Source: Paralithodes platypus (taxonomy: Eukaryota > Arthropoda > Malacostraca > Decapoda > Lithodidae). Taken from it: a stretch of DNA of 64,000 nucleotides. This document shows, piece by piece, positions 46,457 to 58,948 of this stretch; within the stretch, counting starts at the first letter, position 1; every line of letters begins with the position of its first letter. The notes beneath the pieces are model-generated. The model was not told the origin of the DNA and made no database searches. It saw only the letters and a program-made list of their open reading frames with translations. The position numbers and the translations under genes were made by a program. The stretch lies in assembly GCA_032716605.1 (NCBI GenBank), contig CM064545.1, positions 13,385,903 through 13,449,902 of the forward strand. The letters run 5' to 3'.

Positions 46457-48420
46457 ATAGTGAGGGCACAGTGCGAGAGACAGGCGAGGAGGTGGAGAAG
46501 GTGGAGTTGTCTAACGGCATTCGGGTGGTGAACAATGAGGAGGATGCTCAGATTCTTTTGGAGGAGCCTGTGTCGGTGGATCGGGTGTCGGGGCTGGACC
46601 GGTACGGACTGCAGTGTGTAGCCACGGTCTTAGGGTTGTCCGGTACTAGCGGTTTGTCAAGAGGTGAGCTGGTTACCTGGTTGCTCGGTGGGGTGCATAG
46701 GGCTTCGGGTGGAGCGGGAGCTGGGGCACCTTCGGCCCAGCCCCCATTCCACTCGAATCCTATCATGGCGCCCCCTCGGGCTCCGGAGCCGGGTACGTTC
46801 CCGCAGGCCGATGCCCGTTGGCGGTTGGGTATGCCTCTAGGTGGCTCACGGGGTGGGTCCCCGATAGTAGCACCCCCTCCTCAAGGTTTGTCTGCCGAGA
46901 TGTTGTTTCAGCTCGAGCTCGCCAAACTTAAGCAGCAAGAGCGACAAGCTGAGCTCGAGCTCGAGCAGCGTAAGCATGAGGCTGAGCTTAAGTTTGAGTC
47001 TGAAAGGTATTGTGCCAATGTTGATCTAGAGAAAACCTGTGTAGAAGTGACAAGGAACCGTGTCGGCCAGGGGGGTCGAGCCTATGACCAGTTCCTGCCG
47101 CACCTACTAAAGTTGGTCCCAGTGTTTGATGAGTTAGGAGTTACCGAATGTTTTCTCCGGTTCGAGAAAAAGTGCCAGGAGCACCAATGGCCCGAGGAGA
47201 AGTGGGCAGCCATTGTTTCGTCACGTTTGACGGGGAAAGCACTCAAGGCGTATGATGCTTTGCCCCTAGATTCCTGCGTGAATTATGAGGCGTTGAAAGA
47301 GGCTGTCCTGAGGGCGTATGAGTTGCAGCCAGAGACCTATAGGCTGAAATTTAGGGCTGTTACCAAGAGAAAGGAGGAGACTTTCCAGGAACACGCTAGT
47401 GAGCTGTCAGATGCATTTGAGAATTGGTTAAGATCGGAGAAGGCAACTACTTTTGAGGCAGTGAAGCAATTAGTGTTGTTAGAGCAATTTTTTAAATGTA
47501 CTGGCAGTGACTTGACTCTTAACCTGAAAGAAAAGCAACCTAAAACTCTGCAGGAGGCGGCTAAGCTGGCTGACCTCAGGTTGTCATTGATTCGTGGGTG
47601 CGGGTCTGCACAGAGAGCTGAGGCAGGTAACAAGGGGCGTACCACTCCACCCCCCCCCCGAATTAATGACACAAATAAATACCCATTTAAGAGTACTGTT
47701 GCCAATTATGATCCCAAGTCGAAACCCTTCCCGTTCAAGAAAGGCCAGGGCCCTTCCTCACCTCAGAGGAAGTCCAAGAGCGAAGTGGAGTGTTTCAAGT
47801 GTCATGAGAAGGGGCATATTGCGCGCTCATGTCCGAGCACACCGCCTACAGCAGTGGTATCACTAGTGAGCAACATTGGCGTGTCTTTGAGGTCTTCCGC
47901 GTTTGCCCGGGGTAAACAGTCGGTTGCGAAGTCACCGCCGGTGCAGAAGCAGCAGGAGGGCTCGTCACCCGTCCGAGATGTTTTTTGTGGTCATAGGGGG
48001 CACGGCACTGTGAGGTGGGCTGGTGTGGAGCATAGGCTTGAGTTGTTGCATGATACGGGTGCTTCCCAGACCCTTGTTAAGAATTTCACTGGCAAGCCTA
48101 TTAACACGGCTCGGGTTGTGGTGGTTCAAGGCATCAATGCTACGCGGTCTTACCTGCTGGTCAGAGTAGAGCTTGAGGTGGACGGTGTGACACGAGAGTT
48201 GGATGTGGGGGTTGTGGAGAAGTTGCCAGTTGAGGGGGTCGACCTCCTTCTCGGTAACGACTTTGCGGTGCCCACTTCCGAGGTTCCACCCTTAGTCGTT
48301 GCCAAGAGGGCGGCCGACACGAGTAGGGAGGGGCAAGCGGGGCTCGAGAGATCTCAGTCCGCTCAGGTGTCACAGCCTAATACCCAAGTTTTAGACCAGC
48401 GGAGGAAGGGTCGGAAGTAG
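46457..48420 (+). CDS. gag-protease ORF of Gmr1-like element, copy B
   Basis: About 650 codons in one frame, opening directly after the hAT target duplication and ending TAG 48418-48420. The original start is the ATG at 44054 beyond the hAT element. An in-frame GTG at 46471 is the first alternative start visible; the next true Met is internal. Counted from there: a Glu/Lys/Gln-rich helix (~145-190), a SCAN-like capsid region (~215-320), CCHC knuckle CFKCHEKGHIARSC (~440-453) and protease motif LLHDTGASQTLV (catalytic Asp ~528). The run of ten C at 47650-47659 keeps the frame that copy A has lost. With its start displaced the protein is probably not made. Confidence 0.85.
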
Positions 48421-48529
48421 AAAGCCAAGGCTGGTCGGGTTGAGAGTTTGGACCCAGCGACACTCCTTGGTGACTCGGTACATGACCCAAAAGTGAGCTC
48501 CGGAGTGGCCCCAGAACCTGTTCCCCGTA

Positions 48530-50036
48530 GTGACATGGTAGGGCGTGATGGCACTCCGCGACACAGTAGTTCCCAGGAGCAACGAGAAGATCCTAGTCTT
48601 AAGAGTTGTGGGAACGGGGCTATTGAACTCGATGAGGACGGGGAAGCATGTCATGTGAACCTGTTAAGGGAGTTTGTGAGGCAACCACCTGAGCAGCCTA
48701 CTGTCCCTGTGTTGGTCTGCAGTGGCCAAGGTGGAGAAGGAGAGGGGTCAGTGAGGCGCAGGTGGTGAAGAGTTGGGATTTTCATGTCTCGGCGGAGCAG
48801 TGGGCGGGGGACACGAGTCAGGTGGCTGTGGAAGCGCTTGAGCACCTGCCTGAGCAGCAGTGTACAGCGCTCCAGCACCTGCTCGGTTCATACCCCACTG
48901 TTTGTGCCGAGCCCCCAGGCCTCACAACTCATGCGGTGCTCGATGTTCCGCTGGCAGGTCACTTGAGTGTGAGTAAACCGGTGGCCTCGTTGTTCCACTG
49001 GTTCAAGGTGGGCGACGAGGCTGTGGCATGGTTGTCAGATCAGGGTCGACCCATGGCTGCTAAGAGTGGTGGTCAGAATCAAGACATTGAACAGATTGGT
49101 GAGGTTGGCTGTGGAGTGGAAGTGCCCGGTCGTCGCATAGCCTCCCAATGCTGCCCTAGTAATATGCAACAGCCTACCATAGACCGACTGTATCTGGCCA
49201 TGTCGCTGAAGGCGGTGATGCTGCAGGCAGATGTAGTCGCAAGGAATGCGGGGGTGCGCATGTACGGTATCGGCGGGGAAGCCTTAGCACTTATGAACTG
49301 TGGGAGTGACTGCACAGGTGGTACAGATTGTCCCTCTCATGACCTGACTGTTTTAGGGACAGACGTGGAGAAGGAGGGAGGCTATAGTGTAGAAACTGTG
49401 GTCTCGGCTGGGTTGTGGGAGGGCAATGAGCATGTTGTTCGTCGAGATAAGTTGCAACCTCTTGTTCCTAAGCGTCAAGAGAAGTTGTTTACTAGGCTGT
49501 GGCAGTCCATCCGCATGTTTGTTGATTCTCCAGGCCTGATGTACGGGGTAGAATCCGACATGGAGGCTGGAGACAGTGCAAGGCTCAAGTTGGCTCCCTA
49601 CCGTATAAATCCTGCTCGACAGCCTGTTGTGAAAGCAGAGCTGGACTACATGTTGGAAAAGGGTCTGAGGGATAAGGGATATCGTGAGTAGTCGTTCCCA
49701 GTATCTTTGCAACCTGAGTTAAGTGGCAAGATCCGTGTGTATGTTGATTGCAAGAGTGTTGGTGCATTATCCCTGATAGATGCCTATACCTTATCCAGAG
49801 TTGACGACCCCATAGACCGCATCGGGGCTGCCTCGTTTATGACTAAGGTAGAACTAGTGAAAGGTTATTGGCAGGTCCCGTTGCCGGAGAGAGCGAAGAG
49901 AAGTGCCTTGTGATGAACTGGGCAGTTTATCAGTGTCAGGTATTGTTTTGCTGCCGGAACACAAGTTGGATGTGTGGCATGTTAAGGGCACTGATAATGT
50001 TCTGGCTGATTGTTTGTCATGGGAGGATATGTCATA
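48530..50036 (+). pseudogene. pol remnant, copy B
   Basis: Same content and same losses as copy A: an integrase-tail-like ACHVNLLREF (~48650), RT leader, RT start, stop 49689-49691, KVELVKGYWQVPL, then a jump to RNase H end DVWHVKGTDNVLADCLSW. One 2-base difference at the GYWQ segment (gagagagcg against gagaggcg) changes frame relative to copy A. The frame after QVPLPERAKRSAL stops, while in another frame the RT coding continues for about a dozen codons (MNWAVYQCQ) before the internal deletion. Confidence 0.8.
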
Positions 50037-50456
50037 AGGAGCACCCTCGCCGTTCAGTCAGTGTTTATTTGAGAGTGGAGAAAAATTAGGCTTGCCCCTG
50101 TAGTGCAAAGCCACCAAAAACACTATTAAAAATAATACAAAAACCTCACATAAAAACTCTTTCTTTTGATAGTATATAAGTGCAGTATGTTACAGCAAGA
50201 ATCTAAGACATCCTGAGTTTTTGTCTTAGTAGGCTAGGCTTGTTGAAGCTTGCTCGTTGAGCGTAATATTGTTAAGTGATACTATTCTTTTGGGGAAGTG
50301 TTGTGTAGATTTTATGTAATGAAGTGTTTTATGTTGTGTTTGTGCCTTGTTTTCACAACTTGGGGGAGTAGCTAGGTGAGGCGGGGTTTATGAGCATTCT
50401 GTCTGGTCAGATGTGGCGTTTACCCGAGGTTAAAACGTCCCACATCTTGGGCGGGG
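50037..50456 (+). other. Element 3' region with polypurine tract, copy B
   Basis: Non-coding. gggcgggg at 50449-50456 precedes the 3' LTR. Confidence 0.6.
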
Positions 50457-52243
50457 TGTTACGCTGGCCAGCTTGCCAGAATGTGCTCGTACTCGCTGGC
50501 GCTCGCCAGGGCAGTGGAATGGGCTATAATAATCGTAGAACGATATTCTTTCTTTCCTAGTATTCATGTAGTCACAGCCAGATCAGTGGTGGTCTTTGTT
50601 CTTGTCTGTGACACATGGAAGTATTTTATATCAGTGATAGAGTATAAGATATGCAGTGTGAAGTTAAGGAGAAAGAGCGAGGTAGGCAGCGAGGTTGTAT
50701 TATGTGCGTGTGTATGTACGTGTGACTCCCTCGCTCGCGCGGGCTTCCCACGCTCTTGATTGGCTGGCGGGCCTGGCGCATCCTAGGACGCTTGCTTTTC
50801 ATGACGTAGTGGTCTGTGATTGGGTGCCGCTGTCCTAGTGTTGGTGCTGGGGGGGTCCCCGCCGCGTATCTCCTGCAGAGCTTGGCATAGTGTCCTTGGT
50901 CCTAAACGTCCCTTGCAATCTGGCCCCCAATCTAACCCCCTGTACTACTGTTTCTCTCTCTGAACTTCTTCTTTTCCATTGCTTCTCATCTTTATTCAAT
51001 TACTTATCCCTTCTGGTTCTGCATACGACTTCCATAGTTGGCCAGTCGTATTACCAGCACCAGCTCTCACATTTATGTTTTGCACTCGCTTAAGGGATTA
51101 TTAGTCAGTCACATGAGTCATATTATCATTGGGTGCTTCTAATTATTGAGTTGTTCTTTGTTGCTATTTAATGCTAGACAGTGGAAGGTATCTTTAGTCG
51201 TTGTCTGAGTTATGTATATGGCGAGTCAAAGCCTGTACGACTTCGACGGAGCTAGGTGCCTGTAACCCTTGTGCATATTTTTCCTTTGTGAGTGTAGCAG
51301 TATACGAGCGAAGGGCTTTTGCCTACTCTTGCTCGTATGCTCGCTACCTCTTTGTGTTGACCTTTGTGGAGCGCCAGGGCAAGACCAGATACTTGAGATC
51401 TGGACTTACCAAGAGAGCCTCCTAGTCAATTAACGTAACATAAGGGAAATCTGTTCAAGGGGAGACAGTAGGCTACGAGCATGATTGCGCTCTGCCTAGC
51501 CTCCTGGTACCTTTTATGCCGCTGCTAGACTTTATTAGTAATAAAGACAGCATTGTGTTTATTAACTTTAACTTTGTATGCTTTAGGAATTATTCACGTA
51601 TTATTTTAGCCTAGGTTGATGCTTGGTGCACAACCCAGTATGGTTGTTACTTTGGCTAAGGAAGTACTGTTTTGAGTGGCTATTATTAGTGCTGTCACAG
51701 AGTTGTTGCACTCCCTTCTTATATATATGTATCCTACTTATTGGTGTATTTAAGATACACGCTTTGGTGTCCTGCCCCTGCATTATTTCTGTTCTATATT
51801 AACGAGCATCTTAGAGCATCAGACGTTTTCAGAGGATTCCATATCTGTTTGCTGTAGGACTAGACTTCCAGTGTTTTCATAGAGCATTGAAGAGTTTAGT
51901 GTTGAGTACAGACTCACACTAAAGTTAACGTAAGCATATATTTCTTTATTAAATCTTGTTATAGTTTATTCAAGCATTGTTATTACTTAAGAGCATTTTA
52001 TTAACGTAAAGTACTCCTGTTGTGAGTAGGCTTTGCCGTCACCGGAAAGCCTTTGTAGAAGTGCACTAAAACCCAGTTAATTGATACCCCGTTATCCAGT
52101 AGATTAACTCTGGAGGGTTTTAAGTGTTTTGTTCACCGGCGTAATAGTTCGAGGGTTTGGAATTAGCGTACCATTGTTGCAGATATAGCCTATCATCTAG
52201 TCCAATATTGAGTGCCCTTGTTTATTTCGTAGTGCCGGTCGTA
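50457..52243 (+). mobile_element. 3' LTR, copy B
   Basis: TGTTACGC … GGTCGTA, again lacking the final ACA and continuing gcctctaactc as in copy A. It shares with the copy A 3' LTR several bases that differ from both 5' LTRs (for example gccagcttgcc). Confidence 0.9.
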
Positions 52244-52474
52244 GCCTCTAACTCACTGATGCTCAGGGTGTTCATCAGTAGTTCAGAGTGGGTAAGAGAC
52301 AATTGGAAAGGGAAGTACTGCCCTGGGACTAATGTCCATGGCAGGGTTAGGAGACGTTAGTAGGGGACAATTTGGGTTAATAACATAACACAGCTATAAT
52401 TGATCCTTCGTGTATCTGGATAAAAGTGAGTAACATCATAGTTATTTATTTGTAAATGTAGTGATCCTCGATGT

Positions 52475-52752
52475 ATATGAGCAAAAAGAAAATAACAGGT
52501 ATTTATTTACACATCCAGTCAGTCGCGGATGTAAGTCAATATGATTGTCTATGCTATCTCAAGGAAGCCCAGCTCACACGATGACAACTCGATTGAAGAA
52601 CAAATTCTCAGACTCATGGGAGTTATAAGATTTGCAAATTATTGTGCGATCCATTTCCAGAGTGAAATTTGATTGGTCGATGGTAAAGCACATATTACGG
52701 TTCATGTTGTTGATGCCTTTGATTATTTTGAAGACTTGAATTAGGTCGCCAT

Positions 52753-52756
<4 letters not shown>
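52475..52756 (-). pseudogene. CR1-like LINE C-terminal fragment, copy B
   Basis: Same fragment as at 30003-30284 (GDLIQVFKIIKG …). In copy B nothing resembling the rest of the LINE is found on the far side of the adjoining PLE complex. Confidence 0.7.
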
Positions 52757-52792
<36 letters not shown>

Positions 52793-52798
<6 letters not shown>

Positions 52799-55700
52799 CA
52801 GGAATAGAAGAACAAAGTACGCTACGAGCAGTTCCATTCTTTATTATCAAACGTTTCGACATCACACTGGTGTCATCTTCAGTGGTCTACAAATCAAAAG
52901 ATAATATTACAAATATGAAAGCTTAAAAGCTTATTGAAAATAATTAGAACATAACAAAAACAAAAACAAAATATATATATGGGGCAGAATGATAGGGTTA
53001 ATACAAAGGAGGGGTAATTTAAACAAAGTTAAGCGGGTGCGATGATACAGTAGAGTTAAGGGAGGGTTTTAATTTTGAAATATAGAGGGATTCTAAAACT
53101 CTAATATCAACACGTTGACAGGAATCCAAAATATCAAAATGATCCTGTTTCACACCAAAACCACAAGATATAGCGTGTTCCCGTACAGCTGAGTAAGAAG
53201 GCGACTTGAAAGGCAGACCTGTTCTACTAGACTGACCTATGTGCTCGTCAATTCGTGTTTTGAAAGCTCGGTATGAGCTTCCAATATACCCTGCCTGGCA
53301 GCTAGGGCAAGCGAACTTGTAAATAATTGACGAACGAAGGTCAGTGGGTAGTCGATCTTTAAACTTAAAAAATGAACCAATTTTAAATGTATTCTTATGA
53401 ATGAAGCTGAAAGTAATTTGCGGGTAAAATTTGAGCAAATATCTTCTTAAATTATTTTCTATTTTACTCGAGACTTCGCCTAGGTAAGGAATGACTAAAA
53501 ATATCTCCTCCTTTCTAACTGTCGGAATACTATGTTTTGGTTGGTAAATTCTACACAAATAATTATTTACAATTTTATAAAAGATGTTGGTGCTATAACC
53601 ATTCTTAACAAAAAAGTCTTTTAGAAACATAATTTCCTTATGAAATAATTGGTAACTGGATGTGAGTGAGTAGGCTCTGTGAAGCAGTGTCTTTATCGCA
53701 TTAATCTTGAATTTATTTTGACAATAGCTAAAAAAACTCGTCCCTAGTCCCGAAAACGTACCTTTACGGAAAATTGAGAAGCAAAGTTTACCATTGATTT
53801 TCGTGATTAGTATATCTAAAAAAGCAAGTTTATTTTCGGATTCGGTTTCCATTGTGAACTTTATATTCTTATGTTTTGCATTTATATAATCAAAAAAGAG
53901 TTGGGCGTGACTGGGATCCTTGAATATTACTAGCGTATCATCAACGTACCTCCGGTACAATAAGGGTTTAAAATTAGATGGGCATTGATCAAGCCAAATT
54001 TGTTCCCAATAGCATAAAAATACGTCAGCTAAGGTAGAGGGGGAGCCCATAAGGTACCATCAATTTGTTTATAGAGCTCACCGTTAAATATAAAAAGACC
54101 GTCTTTAACACACAATGAGATTAAATTTGTAAAAATACGTTTACTCATACACATGAATGTATCTACGCCTTCAAAAATTAAGTTTGTACAAATATCAACA
54201 GTTTCGTTTACAGGAATGTTAGTGAACAAAGACTTTATGTCGAAGCTACACATGTAAGAATTCTCTGAAAATTCAAGATTAGATAAGGAATTCACCAGTT
54301 CATAAGAGTTCTTAACAGTAAACTCGTGTTTTGTGAGACTCGAGAGTAAAGGGACTAAGAATTTAGAAATGTTGAATGAGGCAGTGTTATATGCAGCCAT
54401 AATAGGTCGAAGAGGGACGGAGGGTTTGTGTATCTTAGGAAGGCCGTACATTATTCCTGGGGAGGATCCTGATAGTTTTAGGGTCTTAGCAGTCTCATCT
54501 GTTATTGTGCCTAAGGAGACTAATTTATTTATGAATCTAATGACCTTGTCTTCAATTTTTAAAGCAGCTTTATATATATTGACGTTATCGAGTTTAGTGA
54601 ACTTGGTGAAGTCTGTAAGCAAATCTTTCATTTTTGAAACATAATCACACTTATTAAGTAATACAACTCCCTTGCCCTTGTCGGGTCTGCAAATTACCAA
54701 ATCATTATTACTACCTAATTTTTTCAGAACATTAAAATCAGCTTTCGTAAAGATGGGAGAGAACACTTTATTACTTTTAAATCCATAAAATTCTTTACAA
54801 ACTACATTGCGGATCGAAGTAATGACATTGTTGAATGAGAATCCGTTAGTGATTTTGCAATGTTTAAGTCTATTTGCGAGGCTTTCAAACGTTAAGAAAT
54901 ATTTATAAAATGAAGGTTTATATATCGGGAGGCCAAATTCTAATCCAAAAGAAAGTAGATATTTCTCTCTATGGGACAAACATACATTAGAAAAGTTGAA
55001 TATAACATCTTTAGGATCGCAAGACTTGAACTCATAAGTGGCTCCTAATTTTTGTAATTTACGTTCATGATTAATGGTCACAGTTTTGGTTAGTTTTTCC
55101 TTTTCTCTTCGTAAATAAGTTTTTAAACAATAGTAATCTAATCTAGACACTGACTCACACAGAGAGGCATTTAAATTGATTAAGTGTTGCTCCTGTTCAG
55201 CTATAAGTTTAACTTTCGATTGAATTTCTAAATCCAAGAGCTTTTTCTGCCATGATTTATACAGATCTAAATTACACAAAGTTTTTCGGTACAGTTTAAA
55301 TGACAAAAACTTAGGGAATACATTGTACGTTTTACATGATATTAAGAATTTCCAATCAAGTCTCAGTTTTGCTAGTTTTTTGGAGGATCTTTCATATTTT
55401 CTAAATTTCTGTAGTGCCGGCTGTCCATACCTTCTTCGTAGTACATCGGAGAGAGGAGTGTTCCTTGGGAACCGTATCTTCAGCAGGAATAGAAGAACAA
55501 AGTACGCTACGAGCAGTTCCATTCTTTATTATCAAACGTTTCGACATCACACTGGTGTCATCTTCAGTGGTCTACAAATCAAAAGATAATATTACAAATA
55601 TGAAAGCTTAAAAGCTTATTGAAAATAATTAGAACATAACAAAAACAAAAACAAAATATATATATGGGGCAGAATGATAGGGTTAATACAAAGGAGGGGT

Positions 55701-55799
55701 AATTTAAACAAAGTTAAGCGGGTGCGATGATACAGTAGAGTTAAGGGAGGGTTTTAATTTTGAAATATAGAGGGATTCTAAAACTCTAATATCAACACG
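52793..55799 (-). mobile_element. Penelope-like element 2, left (minus) copy
   Basis: A near-complete PLE on the minus strand with direct pLTR repeats of about 318 bp (52793-53110 and 55481-55799). A (TA)n tract at 52757-52792 borders it on the left. Its ORF is split by a net 8-base loss near 54045, in the RT motif that reads DGTAMGSPLSPTLA in the right copy. It is the left arm of a large palindrome. Confidence 0.85.
53019..55522 (-). pseudogene. Frameshifted PLE2 ORF
   Basis: Two frames: 55522 to 54029 (497 codons) and 54050 to 53019 (343 codons). Together they cover a whole PLE protein. There is a hydrophobic N-terminus (LLVAYFVLLFLLKI), CRPDKGKGVVLLNK, YGLPKIHKPSVPLRPI and SFDIKSLFTNIP (catalytic Asp), then the break, RRYVDDTLVIF, and GIY-YIG (IIYKFACPSCQAGYIGSS … RIDEH). 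The C-terminus ends within the 3' pLTR region. The break removes the conserved Gly-Ser-Pro loop, so no working enzyme is expected from this copy. Confidence 0.85.
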
Positions 55800-58403
55800 C
55801 TATATCTTGTGGTTTTGGTGTGAAACAGGATCATTTTGATATTTTGGATTCCTGTCAACGTGTTGATATTAGAGTTTTAGAATCCCTCTATATTTCAAAA
55901 TTAAAACCCTCCCTTAACTCTACTGTATCATCGCACCCGCTTAACTTTGTTTAAATTACCCCTCCTTTGTATTAACCCTATCATTCTGCCCCATATATAT
56001 ATTTTGTTTTTGTTTTTGTTATGTTCTAATTATTTTCAATAAGCTTTTAAGCTTTCATATTTGTAATATTATCTTTTGATTTGTAGACCACTGAAGATGA
56101 CACCAGTGTGATGTCGAAACGTTTGATAATAAAGAATGGAACTGCTCGTAGCGTACTTTGTTCTTCTATTCCTGCTGAAGATACGGTTCCCAAGGAACAC
56201 TCCTCTCTCCGATGTACTACGAAGAAGGTATGGACAGCCGGCACTACAGAAATTTAGAAAATATGAAAGATCCTCCAAAAAACTAGCAAAACTGAGACTT
56301 GATTGGAAATTCTTAATATCATGTAAAACGTACAATGTATTCCCTAAGTTTTTGTCATTTAAACTGTACCGAAAAACTTTGTGTAATTTAGATCTGTATA
56401 AATCATGGCAGAAAAAGCTCTTGGATTTAGAAATTCAATCGAAAGTTAAACTTATAGCTGAACAGGAGCAACACTTAATCAATTTAAATGCCTCTCTGTG
56501 TGAGTCAGTGTCTAGATTAGATTACTATTGTTTAAAAACTTATGTACGAAGAGAAAAGGAAAAACTAACCAAAACTGTGACCATTAATCATGAACGTAAA
56601 TTACAAAAATTAGGAGCCACTTATGAGTTCAAGTCTTGCGATCCTAAAGATGTTATATTCAACTTTTCTAATGTATGTTTGTCCCATAGAGAGAAATATC
56701 TACTTTCTTTTGGATTAGAATTTGGCCTCCCGATATATAAACCTTCATTTTATAAATATTTCTTAACTTTTGAAAGCCTCGCAAATAGACTTAAACATTG
56801 CAAAATCACTAACGGATTCTCATTCAACAATGTCATTACTTCGATCCGCAATGTAGTTTGTAAAGAATTTTATGGATTTAAAAGTAATAAAGTGTTCTCT
56901 CCCATCTTTACGAAAGCTGATTTTAATGTTCTGAAAAAATTAGGTAGTAATAATGATTTGGTAATTTGCAGACCCGACAAGGGCAAGGGAGTTGTATTAC
57001 TTAATAAGTGTGATTATGTTTCAAAAATGAAAGATTTGCTTACAGACTTCACCAAGTTCACTAAACTCGATAACGTCAATATATATAAAGCTGCTTTAAA
57101 AATTGAAGACAAGGTCATTAGATTCATAAATAAATTAGTCTCCTTAGGCACAATAACGGATGAGACTGCTAAGACCCTAAAACTATCAGGATCCTCCCCA
57201 GGAATAATGTACGGCCTTCCTAAGATACACAAACCCTCCGTCCCTCTTCGACCTATTATGGCTGCATATAACACTGCCTCATTCAACATTTCTAAATTCT
57301 TAGTCCCTTTACTCTCGAGTCTCACAAAAAACGAGTTTACTGTTAAGAACTCTTATGAACTGGTGAATTCCTTATCTAATCTTGAATTTTCAGAGAATTC
57401 TTACATGTGTAGCTTCGACATAAAGTCTTTGTTCACTAACATTCCTGTAAACGAAACTGTTGATATTTGTACAAACTTAATTTTTGAAGGCGTAGATACA
57501 TTCATGTGTATGAGTAAACGTATTTTTACAAATTTAATCTCATTGTGTGTTAAAGACGGTCTTTTTATATTTAACGGTGAGCTCTATAAACAAATTGATG
57601 GTACCGCGATGGGCTCCCCCTTATCCCCTACCTTAGCTGACGTATTTTTATGCTATTGGGAACAAATTTGGCTTGATCAATGCCCATCTAATTTTAAACC
57701 CTTATTGTACCGGAGGTACGTTGATGATACGCTAGTAATATTCAAGGATCCCAGTCACCCCCAACTCTTTTTTGATTATATAAATGCAAAACATAAGAAT
57801 ATAAAGTTCACAATGGAAACCGAATCCGAAAATAAACTTGCTTTTTTAGATATACTAATCACGAAAATCAATGGTAAACTTTGCTTCTCAATTTTCCGTA
57901 AAGGTACGTTTTCGGGACTAGGGACGAGTTTTTTTAGCTATTGTCAAAATAAATTCAAGATTAATGCGATAAAGACACTGCTTCACAGAGCCTACTCACT
58001 CACATCCAGTTACCAATTATTTCATAAGGAAATTATGTTTCTAAAAGACTTTTTTGTTAAGAATGGTTATAGCACCAACATCTTTTATAAAATTGTAAAT
58101 AATTATTTGTGTAGAATTTACCAACCAAAACATAGTATTCCGACAGTTAGAAAGGAGGAGATATTTTTAGTCATTCCTTACCTAGGCGAAGTCTCGAGTA
58201 AAATAGAAAATAATTTAAGAAGATATTTGCTCAAATTTTACCCGCAAATTACTTTCAGCTTCATTCATAAGAATACATTTAAAATTGGTTCATTTTTTAA
58301 GTTTAAAGATCGACTACCCACTGACCTTCGTTCGTCAATTATTTACAAGTTCGCTTGCCCTAGCTGCCAGGCAGGGTATATTGGAAGCTCATACCGAGCT
58401 TCC
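55800..58403 (+). mobile_element. Penelope-like element 2, right (plus) copy
   Basis: Begins with 59 bases of C-terminal PLE coding, then pLTR, then ORF, as if cut from a tandem dimer. It is the right arm of the palindrome (arms about 53255-55799 and 55859-58403, loop 55800-55858). It is truncated just after YIGSSYRA of the GIY-YIG domain. Confidence 0.85.
56091..56125 (+). ncRNA. Hammerhead-ribozyme-like motif in PLE2 pLTR
   Basis: CTGAAGA (56091-56097), then a U, a perfect four-pair stem (GACA…TGTC) and GAAA (56116-56119), then CGTTT. ACGU can give a two-pair stem III in a dimer. The element's start codon follows at 56136. Equivalent motifs lie on the minus strand at about 52848-52882 and 55534-55567. 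The family resemblance to the PLE1 motif is clear; stem I is weaker here. Confidence 0.55.
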
Positions 58404-58430
58404 GAACAGCTGAGTAAGAAGGCGACTTGA
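56136..58430 (+). CDS. PLE2 reverse transcriptase ORF, C-terminally truncated
   Basis: 764 codons from the Met at 56136. All RT motifs are intact: CRPDKGKGVVLLNK, YGLPKIHKPSVPLRPI, SFDIKSLFTNIP, DGTAMGSPLSPTLA, and YVDD in YRRYVDDTLVIF. The GIY-YIG domain is cut after CPSCQAGYIGSSYRA, at the second fold-back. The last eight residues (SEQLSKKA…) come from inverted sequence. RT activity is possible in principle, but most of the endonuclease, including its usual Arg and Glu positions, is lost, so independent insertion is unlikely. It lies in the right arm of the palindrome. Confidence 0.85.
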   Translation: MELLVAYFVLLFLLKIRFPRNTPLSDVLRRRYGQPALQKFRKYERSSKKLAKLRLDWKFLISCKTYNVFPKFLSFKLYRKTLCNLDLYKSWQKKLLDLEIQSKVKLIAEQEQHLINLNASLCESVSRLDYYCLKTYVRREKEKLTKTVTINHERKLQKLGATYEFKSCDPKDVIFNFSNVCLSHREKYLLSFGLEFGLPIYKPSFYKYFLTFESLANRLKHCKITNGFSFNNVITSIRNVVCKEFYGFKSNKVFSPIFTKADFNVLKKLGSNNDLVICRPDKGKGVVLLNKCDYVSKMKDLLTDFTKFTKLDNVNIYKAALKIEDKVIRFINKLVSLGTITDETAKTLKLSGSSPGIMYGLPKIHKPSVPLRPIMAAYNTASFNISKFLVPLLSSLTKNEFTVKNSYELVNSLSNLEFSENSYMCSFDIKSLFTNIPVNETVDICTNLIFEGVDTFMCMSKRIFTNLISLCVKDGLFIFNGELYKQIDGTAMGSPLSPTLADVFLCYWEQIWLDQCPSNFKPLLYRRYVDDTLVIFKDPSHPQLFFDYINAKHKNIKFTMETESENKLAFLDILITKINGKLCFSIFRKGTFSGLGTSFFSYCQNKFKINAIKTLLHRAYSLTSSYQLFHKEIMFLKDFFVKNGYSTNIFYKIVNNYLCRIYQPKHSIPTVRKEEIFLVIPYLGEVSSKIENNLRRYLLKFYPQITFSFIHKNTFKIGSFFKFKDRLPTDLRSSIIYKFACPSCQAGYIGSSYRASEQLSKKAT

Positions 58431-58948
58431 AAGGCAGACCTGTTCTACTAGACTGACCTATGTGCTCGTCAATTCGTGTTTTGAAAGCTCGGTATGAGCT
58501 TCCAATATACCCTGCCTGGCAGCTAGGACAAGCGAACTTGTAAATAATTGACGAACGAAGGTCAGTGGGTAGTCGATCTTTAAACTTAAAAAATGAACCA
58601 ATTTTAAATGTATTCTTATGAATGAAGCTGAAAGTAATTTGCGGGTAAAATTTGAGCAAATATCTTCTTAAATTATTTTCTATTTTACTCGAGACTTCGC
58701 CTAGGTAAGGAATGACTAAAAATATATCCTCCTTTCTAACTGTCGGAATACTATGTTTTGGTTGGTAAATTCTACACAAATAATTATTTACAATTTTATA
58801 AAAGATGTTGGTGCTATAACCATTCTTAACAAAAAAGTCTTTTAGAAACATAATTTCCTTATGAAATAATTGGTAACTGGATGCTCGTAGCGTACTTTGT
58901 TCTTCTATTCCTGCTGAAGATACGGTTCCCAAGGAACACTCCTCTCTC

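Noticed and set aside
46471..46473. GTG as the natural start of gag
   Set aside because: Eukaryotic initiation at GTG is unlikely. The hAT target duplication shows that the natural ATG is at 44054, beyond the insertion.
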